42,303 bases of DNA. Origin: Sphaerisporangium melleum. Its GTDB lineage: Bacteria > Actinomycetota > Actinomycetes > Streptosporangiales > Streptosporangiaceae. Of this stretch, positions 16,053 to 25,637 are shown in pieces. The DNA is taken from the NCBI RefSeq assembly GCF_014646695.1, contig NZ_BMNT01000027.1:71658-113960 (forward strand), written 5' to 3'. The position numbers were made by a program, and so were the translations under genes. Each line of letters begins with the position of its first letter. Positions within the stretch are counted from its first letter, which is position 1. The notes under the pieces are model-generated. The model saw nothing but the letters and a program-made list of their open reading frames with translations, made no database searches and had not been told where the DNA came from.

Positions 16053-17582
16053 TCAGTCCAGCGAGCCGGCGGTACGGATCAGGTCGGCCAGCTCGGCCAC
16101 CATCGGATCCTCGGTCGCGGCGGCCAGTCGTGTCGCGTGACCGGCCAGCACCGTCAGATCTTCGGTGAGCAGATCGTCCTCGGCATGCCTGAGCCGCTGT
16201 GCGAAGGCCGCGACCACCGCGTCCACCTGCAAGCGGGGAGAGGCGTCGTCCCACAGGCCGCCCGCCAGCTCGGCCACGTCCATCGCGCGGCTGGTCTCGG
16301 CGGGTTCGCGGCTGTCGGGGTCCTGCCAGCGCGCGGTGGCCACGGCGATCTGCCCGCTGGTCCCCGGCCGCAGCCGCACGGCGTACAGCGCGGTCACCGC
16401 ATGGCCCGGCCCGACCTCGCCGCCGTCCTTGGCGTCGTCCCGGAAGTCCTGCTCATCGAGCGCCCGGTTCTCGTACCCCAGCAGGCGGTAGGACGCGACG
16501 GTGGCCGGGTTGAACGCCACCTGCGCCTTGGCATCGCGAGCCCGCAGGTCGATGCTCGCCGGCAGCCGCTCGACGAACACCTCCCGCGCCTCGGCGGCAG
16601 AGCCCGCGTAGACCGCGGCACCGTCGCCGTGGTCGGCGAGCTGCTCCATCAACGTGTCGCCGTACTCGCGGCCGACGCCGACGCACAGCAGGGTGATCCG
16701 GCGGCCGGCGTACTCCTCGACCCGGTCGAGGATGCCTTGCCAGGTCGTGTCACCGGTGTTGGCCAGGCCGTCGGACAGCAGGATCACCCGGTTGGTGGCC
16801 ACCGGGCGGAAGGCGCGCGCGGCCTCGGTGTACCCGGTGACCAGGCCGGTCTCCAGATCGGTCGAGCCCTCGGTGCCCAGGGTGTCGATGGCGGCGTGCA
16901 GCTCGTGGCGGCGGCCGGCCGGGGTCATCGAGATGCGCAGCCGTGCCCGGTCGCTGAAGGACACGAGCGCGACCCGGTCCCCCGGCCCGAGCTGGTCCAC
17001 CAGCGTGTGCAGCGCGTCACGCACCAGGTCGAGCCGGCCGGCCTCGCCCATCGAGCCCGAGACGTCGACCACGAAGGTCAGGTTGGCGGGCCTGCGGGCG
17101 GCGGCGTCGGCCGTGCGGCTCTGCAGGCCGACCCGCAGCAGCGCGGTGTCCGCCCCCCGCCCTCTCGCGCCGTCGATGTGGAGCGCGAGGCCGTCGCCCG
17201 GCGGTTCGGCGTACGCCTGCCGGAAGGCGTTGACGAACTCCTCCGGCCGGACCTGCGCCGGGTCGGGCAGCCGGCCGTCCCGCAGGGCGGCGCGCGCGTA
17301 GCCGTAGGAGGCGGTGTCGACGTCGAGGGCGAAGGTCGAGATGCGGTCGGCGGGCTCGGCTCCCCCGCTCGGCAGCGGCCGGGGCTCCTCCACCACGGCT
17401 CCGTCGTCCCCGGAGGTGTTCCCCTGCCCCGGGTCGCGCCGTGGCGGGTCCTGCCGGGACGCGGCGGGCCCCGGATGGGATGGTTCGCGCGCCCCTGAGG
17501 TCTCGTTGGAAGTACCGCCGCCGCAGGCGGAGACGAGCAGGGCGAGCGCCACGAGGACGCAGGCGAGGATACGTGTCTTCAC
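16053..17582 (-). CDS. VWA-domain lipoprotein (YfbK-like)
   Basis: A 509-residue predicted lipoprotein: the N-terminus VKTRILACVLVALALLVSAC is a lipoprotein signal with lipobox LVSAC. A Ser/Pro/Gly linker precedes a conserved domain (TASYGYARAALRDGRLPDPA, VRPEEFVNAF) typical of YfbK-type proteins. The von Willebrand A domain has the metal site DVSGSMGE and the strand ILLSDGLANTGDT. A C-terminal region with GHAVTALYAVRL matches the family's tail. It should be exported and membrane-anchored, probably binding partner proteins via the metal site; the partner is unknown. GTG 17582 is preferred because GAGAGGGGG lies 7 bases upstream; GTG 17606 would put residues ahead of the signal. Confidence 0.88.
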   Translation of the reverse strand: MKTRILACVLVALALLVSACGGGTSNETSGAREPSHPGPAASRQDPPRRDPGQGNTSGDDGAVVEEPRPLPSGGAEPADRISTFALDVDTASYGYARAALRDGRLPDPAQVRPEEFVNAFRQAYAEPPGDGLALHIDGARGRGADTALLRVGLQSRTADAAARRPANLTFVVDVSGSMGEAGRLDLVRDALHTLVDQLGPGDRVALVSFSDRARLRISMTPAGRRHELHAAIDTLGTEGSTDLETGLVTGYTEAARAFRPVATNRVILLSDGLANTGDTTWQGILDRVEEYAGRRITLLCVGVGREYGDTLMEQLADHGDGAAVYAGSAAEAREVFVERLPASIDLRARDAKAQVAFNPATVASYRLLGYENRALDEQDFRDDAKDGGEVGPGHAVTALYAVRLRPGTSGQIAVATARWQDPDSREPAETSRAMDVAELAGGLWDDASPRLQVDAVVAAFAQRLRHAEDDLLTEDLTVLAGHATRLAAATEDPMVAELADLIRTAGSLD

Positions 17583-17710
17583 TGGGAGGCCCCCTCTCGG
17601 TGTCACCTCCTACGACGGCGGTTCCTCGCCGATCGCCGGAGCCGTCATCCAAGCGAGGACGAACCGTGCCCGCCGCGTGACATCCCTGCGGCGGAGCCGG
17701 TGAGGGGGAG

Positions 17711-18364
17711 TCAGAAGGTGTTCCTGCGGCAGTTGAGGAACAGTTGCATCTCCAGCGGGTCGTCCTCCCTGGCCGGGACATACGCGAGGTCCATCTGCTC
17801 GCGCACGCTGAACCCGGCCTCCTCCACCACGGCCCGCAGCGCGTACCGGGCATAGCCGGTCATCCGCAGCCAGGTGTCCAGCACGCGGACCGGGGCGTCT
17901 TCGACGTCCATCTCCACCATGCCGATCGCCAGCCAGCCGCCGGGGACGAGCAGCTGGTGCAGGCGGAGCAGCGTCGCCATGATCTCGTCCCTGCGGAGCA
18001 TCGACAGGGAGAAGTAGGCGACGACCGCGTCGAAGCGGCCGAGGCCGTCATCGATCTCGACGACGTCCGCCCTGCGCAGGTCGGCCTCGGGGACGTTTCG
18101 GCGCGCGAGGTCCAGCATGACCGGGGAGATGTCGATGCCGGTCACCTCGCATCCGGCGTCGACCAGTTGCCGGGCCGTCGGCAGGCCGGTGCCACATCCG
18201 ACGTCGAGCACGCGCGCGCCCGGGCGGAGCTTGCGCAGGATCCATTCGGTCGAGGCGATCTGGCCACCCTTGTAGGGGAAGGCCTCGTCGTATCGAGCCC
18301 CGATGCGGTCGAACGCGTCCGCCTGCGCGGCCCGGTGCGCCGGGCGCGAACGTCTCACCGTCAT
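17711..18364 (-). CDS. class I SAM-dependent methyltransferase
   Basis: A 217-residue methyltransferase. Motif I is ARVLDVGCGTGLPTARQL near residue 50; motif II acidic residue is in EVTGIDISPVMLDLAR; the post-motif region FDAVVAYFSLSMLRRDEIMA and LLVPGGWLAIGMVEMD complete the Rossmann core. The substrate is unknown. Start ATG 18364 has GGGGGGAA about 5 bases upstream; the longer open frame upstream runs through the promoter and is not coding. A strong promoter lies 40-70 bases upstream and a near-perfect palindrome beyond it, so the gene is probably regulated. Confidence 0.88.
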   Translation of the reverse strand: MTVRRSRPAHRAAQADAFDRIGARYDEAFPYKGGQIASTEWILRKLRPGARVLDVGCGTGLPTARQLVDAGCEVTGIDISPVMLDLARRNVPEADLRRADVVEIDDGLGRFDAVVAYFSLSMLRRDEIMATLLRLHQLLVPGGWLAIGMVEMDVEDAPVRVLDTWLRMTGYARYALRAVVEEAGFSVREQMDLAYVPAREDDPLEMQLFLNCRRNTF

Positions 18365-18402
18365 GCGTTCCCCCCAATACTGAGCCGTCGTCTTGTTCTC
18401 AT

Positions 18403-18432
18403 TAGATAGAGGGATAATACAAGGTAAGTCAA
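18403..18432 (-). promoter_or_regulatory. promoter of the methyltransferase gene
   Basis: On the minus strand TTGACT (18432-18427) and TATCTA (18408-18403) are 18 bases apart, in an unusually AT-rich patch. The predicted start near 18396 leaves a roughly 30-base leader with the G-rich ribosome site. Confidence 0.6.
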
Positions 18433-18471
18433 CCCCAGTCAGGAGGTGAGTTGACGCATTAGCACGACAAA

Positions 18472-18487
18472 TACCGATGGATCGGTA
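18472..18487. promoter_or_regulatory. palindromic operator candidate
   Basis: TACCGAT-GG-ATCGGTA is a symmetric site with 7-base arms. A further half-site, GTCGGTA, follows at 18498. It lies 40 bases upstream of the methyltransferase -35 element, a typical place for an activator or an upstream repressor site. Confidence 0.45.
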
Positions 18488-18489
18488 AT

Positions 18490-19041
18490 GGCAATGGTCG
18501 GTAGGGGTTAGAGGCGCGTTACGGTCCCCCGGAGGGCGCGTTTGAGTGCGGCCGCTCACCGGCGACGGGCTACGCCGAGCCCTTGGTGTCTCTGGACGCG
18601 AAAGCGCAAGGTGCGGGCGGGCTCGGCGAACGCGAGGCCGCACTGCGGGATACGGCCGGAAATCAGGGCCGCCCGGTACGCCTGTCCGGGCGGTTTCCGG
18701 ACCGGACCGGACCGGAGTGTGTCCGCAAAGGGTGGAAGTTTCACGGCCCGCCGCCCGGCGCGGAGCGGCGACCTGCGTGGCCGCCCATCCCCGCCCACGG
18801 CCGTTGTCCCGCCTTCACCGGCGGATCTAGGGTGAGCGCGCCCCGCGTGGGAAGCCGGGCCGGTTCGCTGCGGGCCAGGCGACGGCGCGTGAGGGGACGG
18901 TGATCGGGACCATCCGTATCACGCCCGACCGGCGGGTGCGGCACCCGGCGGCGCGGACGCGTGCGGCCCCCGCCTCTCGTCATCGCGTCACGGCGGGTCC
19001 CGGCTCTCCGCGCGGGTGCTCACGCCCGGCGTTGGCCGCGC
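18490..19041. other. intergenic, no gene recognised
   Basis: About 550 bases between the methyltransferase promoter and the GNAT gene stop. Plus-strand open frames here are rich in Arg, Pro and Gly, and none has a ribosome site plus family-like sequence. I see no RNA gene. Confidence 0.35.
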
Positions 19042-19863
19042 CTACTTGGTGGCGGCCAGGGCGATGGCGGCGTAGTCGGTGACCGGCTGGTAGCCGAGCG
19101 CCTGGTAGATGGAGTTGGACGTGGGGTTGGCAAGGTCGGTGAACAGCAGCAGGAGCTCGGCCCCCGCCTGCGCGGCCGCACGCGTCGCCCCATGGGTCAC
19201 CGCCGAGCCGTATCCGCGGGCGCGCAGCTCCGGCGGGGTGTAGACCGGGCCGATGCGCGACATCCCCACGATCGGCAGCGAGAAGCCGGCCATCGCGACC
19301 GGCCGGCCGCCGTCCTCCAGGAGCATGATCTCCCCCTGGCCGACGCGGTGCTTCATCTGCGGCGCCGGGTCGTCGTTCGCGATCTCCGGCTCCGCCTCGG
19401 CGAGAAAGGCCCGCATCCACTCGACGACCAGCTCGACGTCCCCCTCACCGGCGACGCGCGCGGCGCCCGCCCGCGAGGGCGGCCGCAGAGCCTCCAGACG
19501 GTAGAGTCGCAGTGAGATGCGCGAGGTCTCCACGCGCCCCCAGGCGGCGGCGAACGCCTCGGCCTGGCGCTTCGGGCCGTTCACTCCGGAGATCTCGCGG
19601 CCGCGCAGTGCCTCCGCGAGCGGGGCCACGGTGTCGTCCGGGATGTCGCCGAGCAACAGCGCGTAGGGAGGCGTGTGGAGGACCGCCCCGCGCACCTCCC
19701 CTGAGGCGGTGAACCAGCCGAGCAGGCGATCGTCGGACCACAGGCCGTGGCGCATCCGGCCGAGCACGGTCAGCGCGACGGTGTTGCGCACCGGGTCACG
19801 GCGCAGCCAGGCGTCGGCCGCTTCCGGGAACTCGTCAAGAACGTTCGTGAACCTCCACACCAT
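19042..19863 (-). CDS. GNAT family N-acetyltransferase
   Basis: A 273-residue acetyltransferase with two halves. The N-terminal half (FTNVLDEFPEAADAWLRRDP, GWFTASGEVRGAVLHTPPYA) resembles the N-terminal domain of actinobacterial two-domain GNATs. The C-terminal half is the acetyl-CoA-binding domain: MAGFSLPIVGMSRIGPVYT, ELRARGYGSAVTHGATRAA (R/Q-x-x-G-x-G/A loop) and NSIYQALGYQPV. Substrate unknown. ATG 19863 is chosen as the last start before homology; no ribosome site is evident, and an in-frame GTG about 17 codons upstream is possible. It lies downstream of the UTRA gene on the same strand. Confidence 0.85.
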   Translation of the reverse strand: MVWRFTNVLDEFPEAADAWLRRDPVRNTVALTVLGRMRHGLWSDDRLLGWFTASGEVRGAVLHTPPYALLLGDIPDDTVAPLAEALRGREISGVNGPKRQAEAFAAAWGRVETSRISLRLYRLEALRPPSRAGAARVAGEGDVELVVEWMRAFLAEAEPEIANDDPAPQMKHRVGQGEIMLLEDGGRPVAMAGFSLPIVGMSRIGPVYTPPELRARGYGSAVTHGATRAAAQAGAELLLLFTDLANPTSNSIYQALGYQPVTDYAAIALAATK

Positions 19864-19996
19864 GCGGCACAGTGTGTCAACCGGCCCGTCCCACGGCGAA
19901 TGGATTTCCACGCGGCCGGGAAGCTCCCCGCGCGCCGCCACCGGCACTCCCACTCCGCTCCACGGCCCGCGGAGACCTGACTGAAGACCGCGGCGG

Positions 19997-20590
19997 CTAG
20001 AACTCGTCGGCGCCGGCCACCTGGCGGATGGGAAAGACATGGCGGGAGGCCGCGCAGACGGTCTCCAGGACGTGGACGGGCGTGCCCTCGGTGTCGAGAC
20101 CGGCGCGGACGATCTGCACGACCCACTCCCCGGGGGCCAGCAGCAGCGTCGCGCGTTCGAAGGCGGTCGGGACGCGGGCGGTCAGCTCTTCCTCGGCGTG
20201 GCCGAAACGGTGGCCGAGCGCCTCGATGGCCGCCTGGAGACTCGGCAGGATGAAGCCCGGGGCGGTGAGCGCGGTGCCGGCGAACAGGTCGAGACGGAAG
20301 AAGCTGGTGGCGACGCGCACGGGCACATCCTCGGCCAGGAGCAGCTTGCGCCGGGCCAGCACCTCGGTGCCGGGCTCGACGCCGAGCGCCGCGGCGACCC
20401 GGTCACCGGCGGGCTCGGGACCGACGTACAGCATGCGGCGGCCGGGGCGAACGCCCTGCCGCTCGGCCTCGGCGGCGAAGAGCGAGGCCGAGGCGCGGAT
20501 GGCGGGCTCGGTGGGCAGTGTCCGCCGTACGACCACGCGCGGCCGCTCGGGCACCGGGACGGCGTCGCCCCCGGCCGGGTCGGATCGCAC
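19997..20590 (-). CDS. UTRA-domain protein lacking the GntR DNA-binding domain
   Basis: A 197-residue protein. Residues about 20-195 form a UTRA effector-binding domain, normally the C-terminal part of HutC/FarR-type GntR regulators (RRKLLLAEDVPVRVATSFF, TAPGFILPSLQAAIEALGH, EELTARVPTAFERATLLLAP, VHVLETVCAASRHVFPI). The usual N-terminal winged helix of about 70 residues is absent. Only 115 bases separate this start from the tRNA-Ala gene, so there is no room for it. GTG 20590 is preferred (GGAAGG at 20606-20601); GTG 20608 would add six residues. It may be a ligand-binding remnant or a stand-alone modulator. Confidence 0.8.
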   Translation of the reverse strand: MRSDPAGGDAVPVPERPRVVVRRTLPTEPAIRASASLFAAEAERQGVRPGRRMLYVGPEPAGDRVAAALGVEPGTEVLARRKLLLAEDVPVRVATSFFRLDLFAGTALTAPGFILPSLQAAIEALGHRFGHAEEELTARVPTAFERATLLLAPGEWVVQIVRAGLDTEGTPVHVLETVCAASRHVFPIRQVAGADEF

Positions 20591-20705
20591 GAAAGCCCGT
20601 CCTTCCACGCTGCGGGACTGCTCGTGTGGTCGCGGTGGTCCCGGTCGCGTTCGTCCATCGCCGTTCGGAGCGGAGGCCGGAGGCGGTCGTCGAGTGATGT
20701 CGGGG

Positions 20706-20778
20706 TGGAGCTATGGGGATTCGAACCCCAGACCTCCTCCATGCCATGGAGGCGCGCTACCAACTGCGCTATAGCCCC
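20706..20778 (-). tRNA. tRNA-Ala (GGC), copy 2
   Basis: Identical over all 73 bases to the copy at 15157-15229: G3-U70 pair, anticodon GGC, A73, CCA not encoded. A candidate -10 TAGACT lies at 20800-20795, 17 bases before the tRNA 5' end. No U-tract terminator is seen downstream, unlike copy 1. Confidence 0.97.
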
Positions 20779-20853
20779 TTTGTGATGCGCGGACAGTCTA
20801 GCGGAACCCGTGAGTCACGGGGAACTCGAGCGTCCCGCCCGCCGGCGCGGCGG

Positions 20854-22086
20854 TCAGGACCGCTCGTCTTCCAGCTGCCGGTCTCCGGCGGCGTACCAGC
20901 CGGTGAGGGCGTGCGCCGCGAGCACCGCGAAGAGCAGGGTGAACGGCAGTGCCCAGCCACCGGTCGCGGAGTACAGCACGCCGACGGCGAGCGGCCCCGC
21001 GCCGGCCATGAGATATCCGGCGCTCTGCGCGAAGGCCGACAGGGCCGCGGTGCCCTCCGCGGTGCGGGTGCGCAGCGCGAAGAGCGTCAGGGCCAGCGGG
21101 AACGAGCCCATCGCCACCCCGATCGCGAGCAGGGACGGCCAGATCGCCGCCACCGGCCCCGCCAGCAGCCCGGCGAAACCGAGGACGTACAGCACGGTGA
21201 GGCCGAGGACCATCCTGCGCGGGTGCAGTCGCGTCGCGAGGGCGGGCACGGCGAGCGACACCGGGATGCCGAGCGCGGTGAACACCCCCATGGCGACCCC
21301 GGCCTGCCCGGCGGTGTACCCCCGGTCCTGCAGCATCTGTGGCAGCCAGCCGAACATGACGTAGGCCAGCAGCGACTGGGTGCCGAAGTACCCGGCGACC
21401 GCCCAGGCCAGGCGGCTGCGCACCAGTGCTCGCGTTCCGGCGTTCTCCCGCCCGCTGAACCGCTCCGGCTCACTGCGCGCGAGCGCAAGCCACGGAATGG
21501 CGGCCACAGCGGCGAGTGCCGCCCACACACCGAGGGCGACGTGCCAGTCACCGTCCGCGGCCCGCTCAATGGGGACCGTGGCGGCGGCGGCGAGCATGGT
21601 GCCGACGGCCAGTGCCGTCGCATAGAGGGTGGTCATGGTCCCGGTGCGATGCGGGAAGTGCCGCTTGATCAGGCCCGGGATCAGTACGTTGCCGATCGCG
21701 CCCCCGGAGAGCGCGAGCACGCTCGCGGCCAGGAACACGACCGTGGAGTCCACCAGCACCCGAAGGAGCAGACCGGCGCCGAGCGCCAGCAGCGCCCCGA
21801 GCAGCAGGCGGTGCTCACCCGCGTGGCGGGCGAGCCAGGGCGTCGCCGCGCCGAAGACGGCGAAGCAGAGCACCGGCAGGGTCGTCAGCAGGCCGGCGAC
21901 GATCCCGGACATGCCGAGGGAGCCGCTGACCTGGTCCAGCAGCGGACCGAGACTGGTGACCGCGGTGCGCAGATTGAGCGCCGCGAGGAGGATGCCGAGC
22001 CCTGCGAGCCAGGTGAGCCTGGCCACCGGCCGACGATGCCGCGCGCGGACGCGTGACGACGGCGGGGCGGTGACGAGCAGGCTCAT
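20854..22086 (-). CDS. CynX/NimT-like MFS transporter
   Basis: A 410-residue 12-helix major facilitator resembling the CynX/NimT (cyanate/nitroimidazole) branch: LTWLAGLGILLAALNLRTAV in helix 1, SLGPLLDQVSGSLGMS, and NVLIPGLIKRHFPHRTGTM between helices 4 and 5. The substrate is uncertain. ATG 22086 is preferred over ATG 22098 because the GGAG of the upstream repeat directly abuts 22098; the spacing to 22086 is a long 12 bases. The region upstream is a nested inverted repeat, and tRNA-Ala copy 2 lies downstream. Confidence 0.87.
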   Translation of the reverse strand: MSLLVTAPPSSRVRARHRRPVARLTWLAGLGILLAALNLRTAVTSLGPLLDQVSGSLGMSGIVAGLLTTLPVLCFAVFGAATPWLARHAGEHRLLLGALLALGAGLLLRVLVDSTVVFLAASVLALSGGAIGNVLIPGLIKRHFPHRTGTMTTLYATALAVGTMLAAAATVPIERAADGDWHVALGVWAALAAVAAIPWLALARSEPERFSGRENAGTRALVRSRLAWAVAGYFGTQSLLAYVMFGWLPQMLQDRGYTAGQAGVAMGVFTALGIPVSLAVPALATRLHPRRMVLGLTVLYVLGFAGLLAGPVAAIWPSLLAIGVAMGSFPLALTLFALRTRTAEGTAALSAFAQSAGYLMAGAGPLAVGVLYSATGGWALPFTLLFAVLAAHALTGWYAAGDRQLEDERS

Positions 22087-22098
22087 GGCGACTTGCAT

Positions 22099-22167
22099 CT
22101 CCGTAGGTCAAGTGGACATCGAATCATGGGATGACTGGATGTCCATTATGTTAACAGACCTACGGAG
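22099..22167. promoter_or_regulatory. nested perfect inverted repeats upstream of the CynX-like gene
   Basis: Outer arms CTCCGTAGGTC (22099-22109) and GACCTACGGAG (22157-22167) are perfect 11-base complements. Inside them TGGACATC (22113-22120) and GATGTCCA (22138-22145) are perfect 8-base complements. The outer left arm supplies the GGAG ahead of the start codon. Read toward the gene, TAACATAAT between the right-hand arms could supply a -10 element. This looks like a tandem operator or an RNA structure. Confidence 0.6.
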
Positions 22168-22219
22168 TCGGCATTCCCGCGGTGATACGCGCGCCCCCGG
22201 AACGGGACCGGCCGCCCCG

Positions 22220-22245
22220 CGGCCCGGGCCGTGCAGCCCGGGCCG
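22220..22245 (-). terminator. hairpin terminator after the SRPBCC gene
   Basis: CGGCCCGGGC (22220-22229) and GCCCGGGCCG (22236-22245) form a perfect 10-bp stem with a 6-base loop, 10 bases past the minus-strand stop at 22255. Confidence 0.65.
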
Positions 22246-22254
22246 TCGGAGGGG

Positions 22255-23010
22255 TCAGGCCAGGCGCTCGGGGCGGTCGGGGCTCAGCGGCGGCTCGTCG
22301 TCCCAGCGCGGCGTGCCCTCGGGCGAGACGGGGCCGCTTCCCGGCGCCGGGAGCGGAGTCTGCGGCGGGTAGTCGCGCTGCACCGGCTGCGGCGGCATCG
22401 GGTCGCCGGCGGCATAGGCGGTCCCGGTGCCGGTCGCCGTACCCGGCCCGGCCGGCATGGCCGGCGGCGGGGTCACGCCGGTGCCGGTGGTGGTCCCGGT
22501 GCCGTGCAGGACGTCGCCGTCCGGGGCGGTGCGCACCGCTCCGGTGGAGTCGGCGTCCGGCGAGGGCACCTCGCCGCGCCAGCCCCCGGTCTCGTGCCCG
22601 CGGGACTCGACGAACTGCTTGAAGCGCTCCAGGTCGCCGTGGACGCGCATGCGGACGAGCTGGAGCTTGTCGCCGACCGTCTCGATGAAGCCCTCGGGGT
22701 CGTACTCCATCTGGAGCATGACCCGGGTGCTGTCGGCGTCGAGCGGCTGGAAGGTCACCACGCCGCCCTGGCGCGGCTCCTCCAGTGACCGCCAGGCCAC
22801 CCGCTCGTCGGGGCGCTGCTCGGTGATCTCCGCCTCGAAGTCACGGTGGACGCCTGCCACCTGGACGCTCCAGGCCAGGCGCGTGTCGTCGATCTGCTTG
22901 ACCGACTCCACTCCTTCCATGAACTCGGGGAAGCTCTCGAACTGCGTCCACTGGTTGTATGCCGTCCGGACGGGGACGGCCACGTCGACCGAGTGCTCGA
23001 TGGTGCTCAT
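22255..23010 (-). CDS. SRPBCC family protein (polyketide cyclase/START-like)
   Basis: A 251-residue protein. Residues 1 to about 145 are a START-like SRPBCC fold: STIEHSVDVAVPVRTAYNQW, FESFPEFMEGVESVKQID, GGVVTFQPLDADSTRVMLQM, and GDLERFKQFVESRG as the long C-terminal helix. These domains bind hydrophobic ligands. The remaining ~105 residues are a disordered Gly/Thr/Pro tail with GTGT-like repeats. Start ATG 23010 has AGGA about 6 bases upstream. It is probably a single-gene unit, with its own hairpin terminator. Confidence 0.88.
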   Translation of the reverse strand: MSTIEHSVDVAVPVRTAYNQWTQFESFPEFMEGVESVKQIDDTRLAWSVQVAGVHRDFEAEITEQRPDERVAWRSLEEPRQGGVVTFQPLDADSTRVMLQMEYDPEGFIETVGDKLQLVRMRVHGDLERFKQFVESRGHETGGWRGEVPSPDADSTGAVRTAPDGDVLHGTGTTTGTGVTPPPAMPAGPGTATGTGTAYAAGDPMPPQPVQRDYPPQTPLPAPGSGPVSPEGTPRWDDEPPLSPDRPERLA

Positions 23011-23148
23011 CGGCTTCCTCCCTATTCGTGCGTACGGGAATCCGCCCTGCCCATCCGGCTCGGCAATATTCGGACTTTCTTCCCGGAAAACCGCTGCAAA
23101 CGAGGATCAGCCGCTACACCAGGCGCAGGCCGCAAGAATTTCGGTATC

Positions 23149-23195
23149 CGTCCGGTGCGCCTCTGCCGGCCTCGCGGGAGGAGGCGCACCGGACG
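23149..23195 (-). terminator. strong hairpin after the secreted CARDB/DUF11-like gene
   Basis: CGTCCGGTGCGCCTC (23149-23163) and GAGGCGCACCGGACG (23181-23195) are a perfect 15-bp stem with a 17-base loop, beginning 20 bases after the stop at 23215. Confidence 0.7.
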
Positions 23196-23214
23196 CCGCT
23201 ACCGGCGCGGGGAA

Positions 23215-24081
23215 TCAGGAGCAGGTGACCAGCACGATCGACACCACCGTGCAGCGCACGCGGGCGCTGTCGTTGGCGGCGACCGGGTCACTGGGCGACG
23301 AGGCAGTGCGGGTGGCGGTGAAGGTGTAGGGCACGCCGATGGTCAGCAGCCCGATCGGCACCGTGAACTTCCTGGTCGCCGTGGCGCCCGGCGCGAGCGG
23401 CCCCACCGTGCAGGCCACCGTCCCCGCGGCCACGGCGCAGTCGCCGGAGGCGGCGCTCAACCCGGCCGGCAGCGGCGTGGTGACCGTCGCGGACCGGACG
23501 GCGCCCGGCCCGTTGCCGGTGACCGCGACGGTGAACTCGATCTTCGGGACGAGCAGGGAGAGCCGGGGCTTGGCGGTCAGGGCCACGGCGGCGTCGGCCC
23601 GGTCCACGATGGTCAGCACAGGACCGTCGACGATCTCCGAGGCGTAGTTCGCGCCGCCGAGCTGCGCCTGGAACGTCTGCTCGCCACCCGGAGCGTCGGG
23701 CGCGATCTGCAGGGTGAAGGTCGCCGTGGCGGACGCGCCGCCCGCCAGTGACCCGAGCGACGCCTGCACGCCGATCGGCCCGTCCGGCCCGGGGATGGTG
23801 CCGCACGACCCGATCGCCCCGCCGCACCCGGTGAGCTGCGCGTAGGACGTCAGCGGTCCGGGAGAGCCGAACAGCCGGGCGGTGGCGCTGAGGACGGTGA
23901 AGGCGTGGACGTTGGTGACCGTGACGCTGACGGTGAGGCTGTCACCGGGGTTGACCTGCGTCGCCGACAGTCCGATCGCCACCTCCGGCTCCTCGGCGGA
24001 GGCGGGGGCGGCGAGCAACGGGGACAGGACCGTCGCGACGGCGGTGATGACCAGGGCGAGAGCATGCCGGAGAGGTCTCAT
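23215..24081 (-). CDS. secreted protein with CARDB/DUF11-like beta-sandwich repeats
   Basis: A 288-residue exported protein. The signal peptide is MRPLRHALALVITAVATVLS followed by an APASA cleavage site near residue 29. Two immunoglobulin-like modules follow: residues about 33-160 (VNPGDSLTVSVTVTN) and 165-285 (FTVAVTGNGPGAVRSATVTT, LPAGLSAASGDCAVAAGTVA), the second typical of DUF11. Conserved cysteines GCGGAIGSCG suggest disulfides. It probably acts at the cell surface; no sorting signal or catalytic motif is seen. ATG 24081 is preferred with GAAAGG 5 bases upstream; ATG 24108 would add nine residues. Confidence 0.8.
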   Translation of the reverse strand: MRPLRHALALVITAVATVLSPLLAAPASAEEPEVAIGLSATQVNPGDSLTVSVTVTNVHAFTVLSATARLFGSPGPLTSYAQLTGCGGAIGSCGTIPGPDGPIGVQASLGSLAGGASATATFTLQIAPDAPGGEQTFQAQLGGANYASEIVDGPVLTIVDRADAAVALTAKPRLSLLVPKIEFTVAVTGNGPGAVRSATVTTPLPAGLSAASGDCAVAAGTVACTVGPLAPGATATRKFTVPIGLLTIGVPYTFTATRTASSPSDPVAANDSARVRCTVVSIVLVTCS

Positions 24082-24263
24082 CGCAGCCTTTCGAGATACG
24101 GAGGACATAGACCTTCCGACTATGGCCGCTGATATCCCGCCAGACAGCGATTCGCCGTTATTGGCCGACCACAGAAGGTGACCAGATGTGGACATGCCCC
24201 GCGGCCAACGCACCCGCCCCTTCCCGCGTCGGCCCGGCGGACGACCTCGGCCAGGAGGCGCGG

Positions 24264-25580
<1,317 letters not shown>

Positions 25581-25637
25581 CTAGACCCCCTCCCTCCGCG
25601 CCCTCGCCCCCCACGGGTCCCCATGGCTCCGCCGCCC

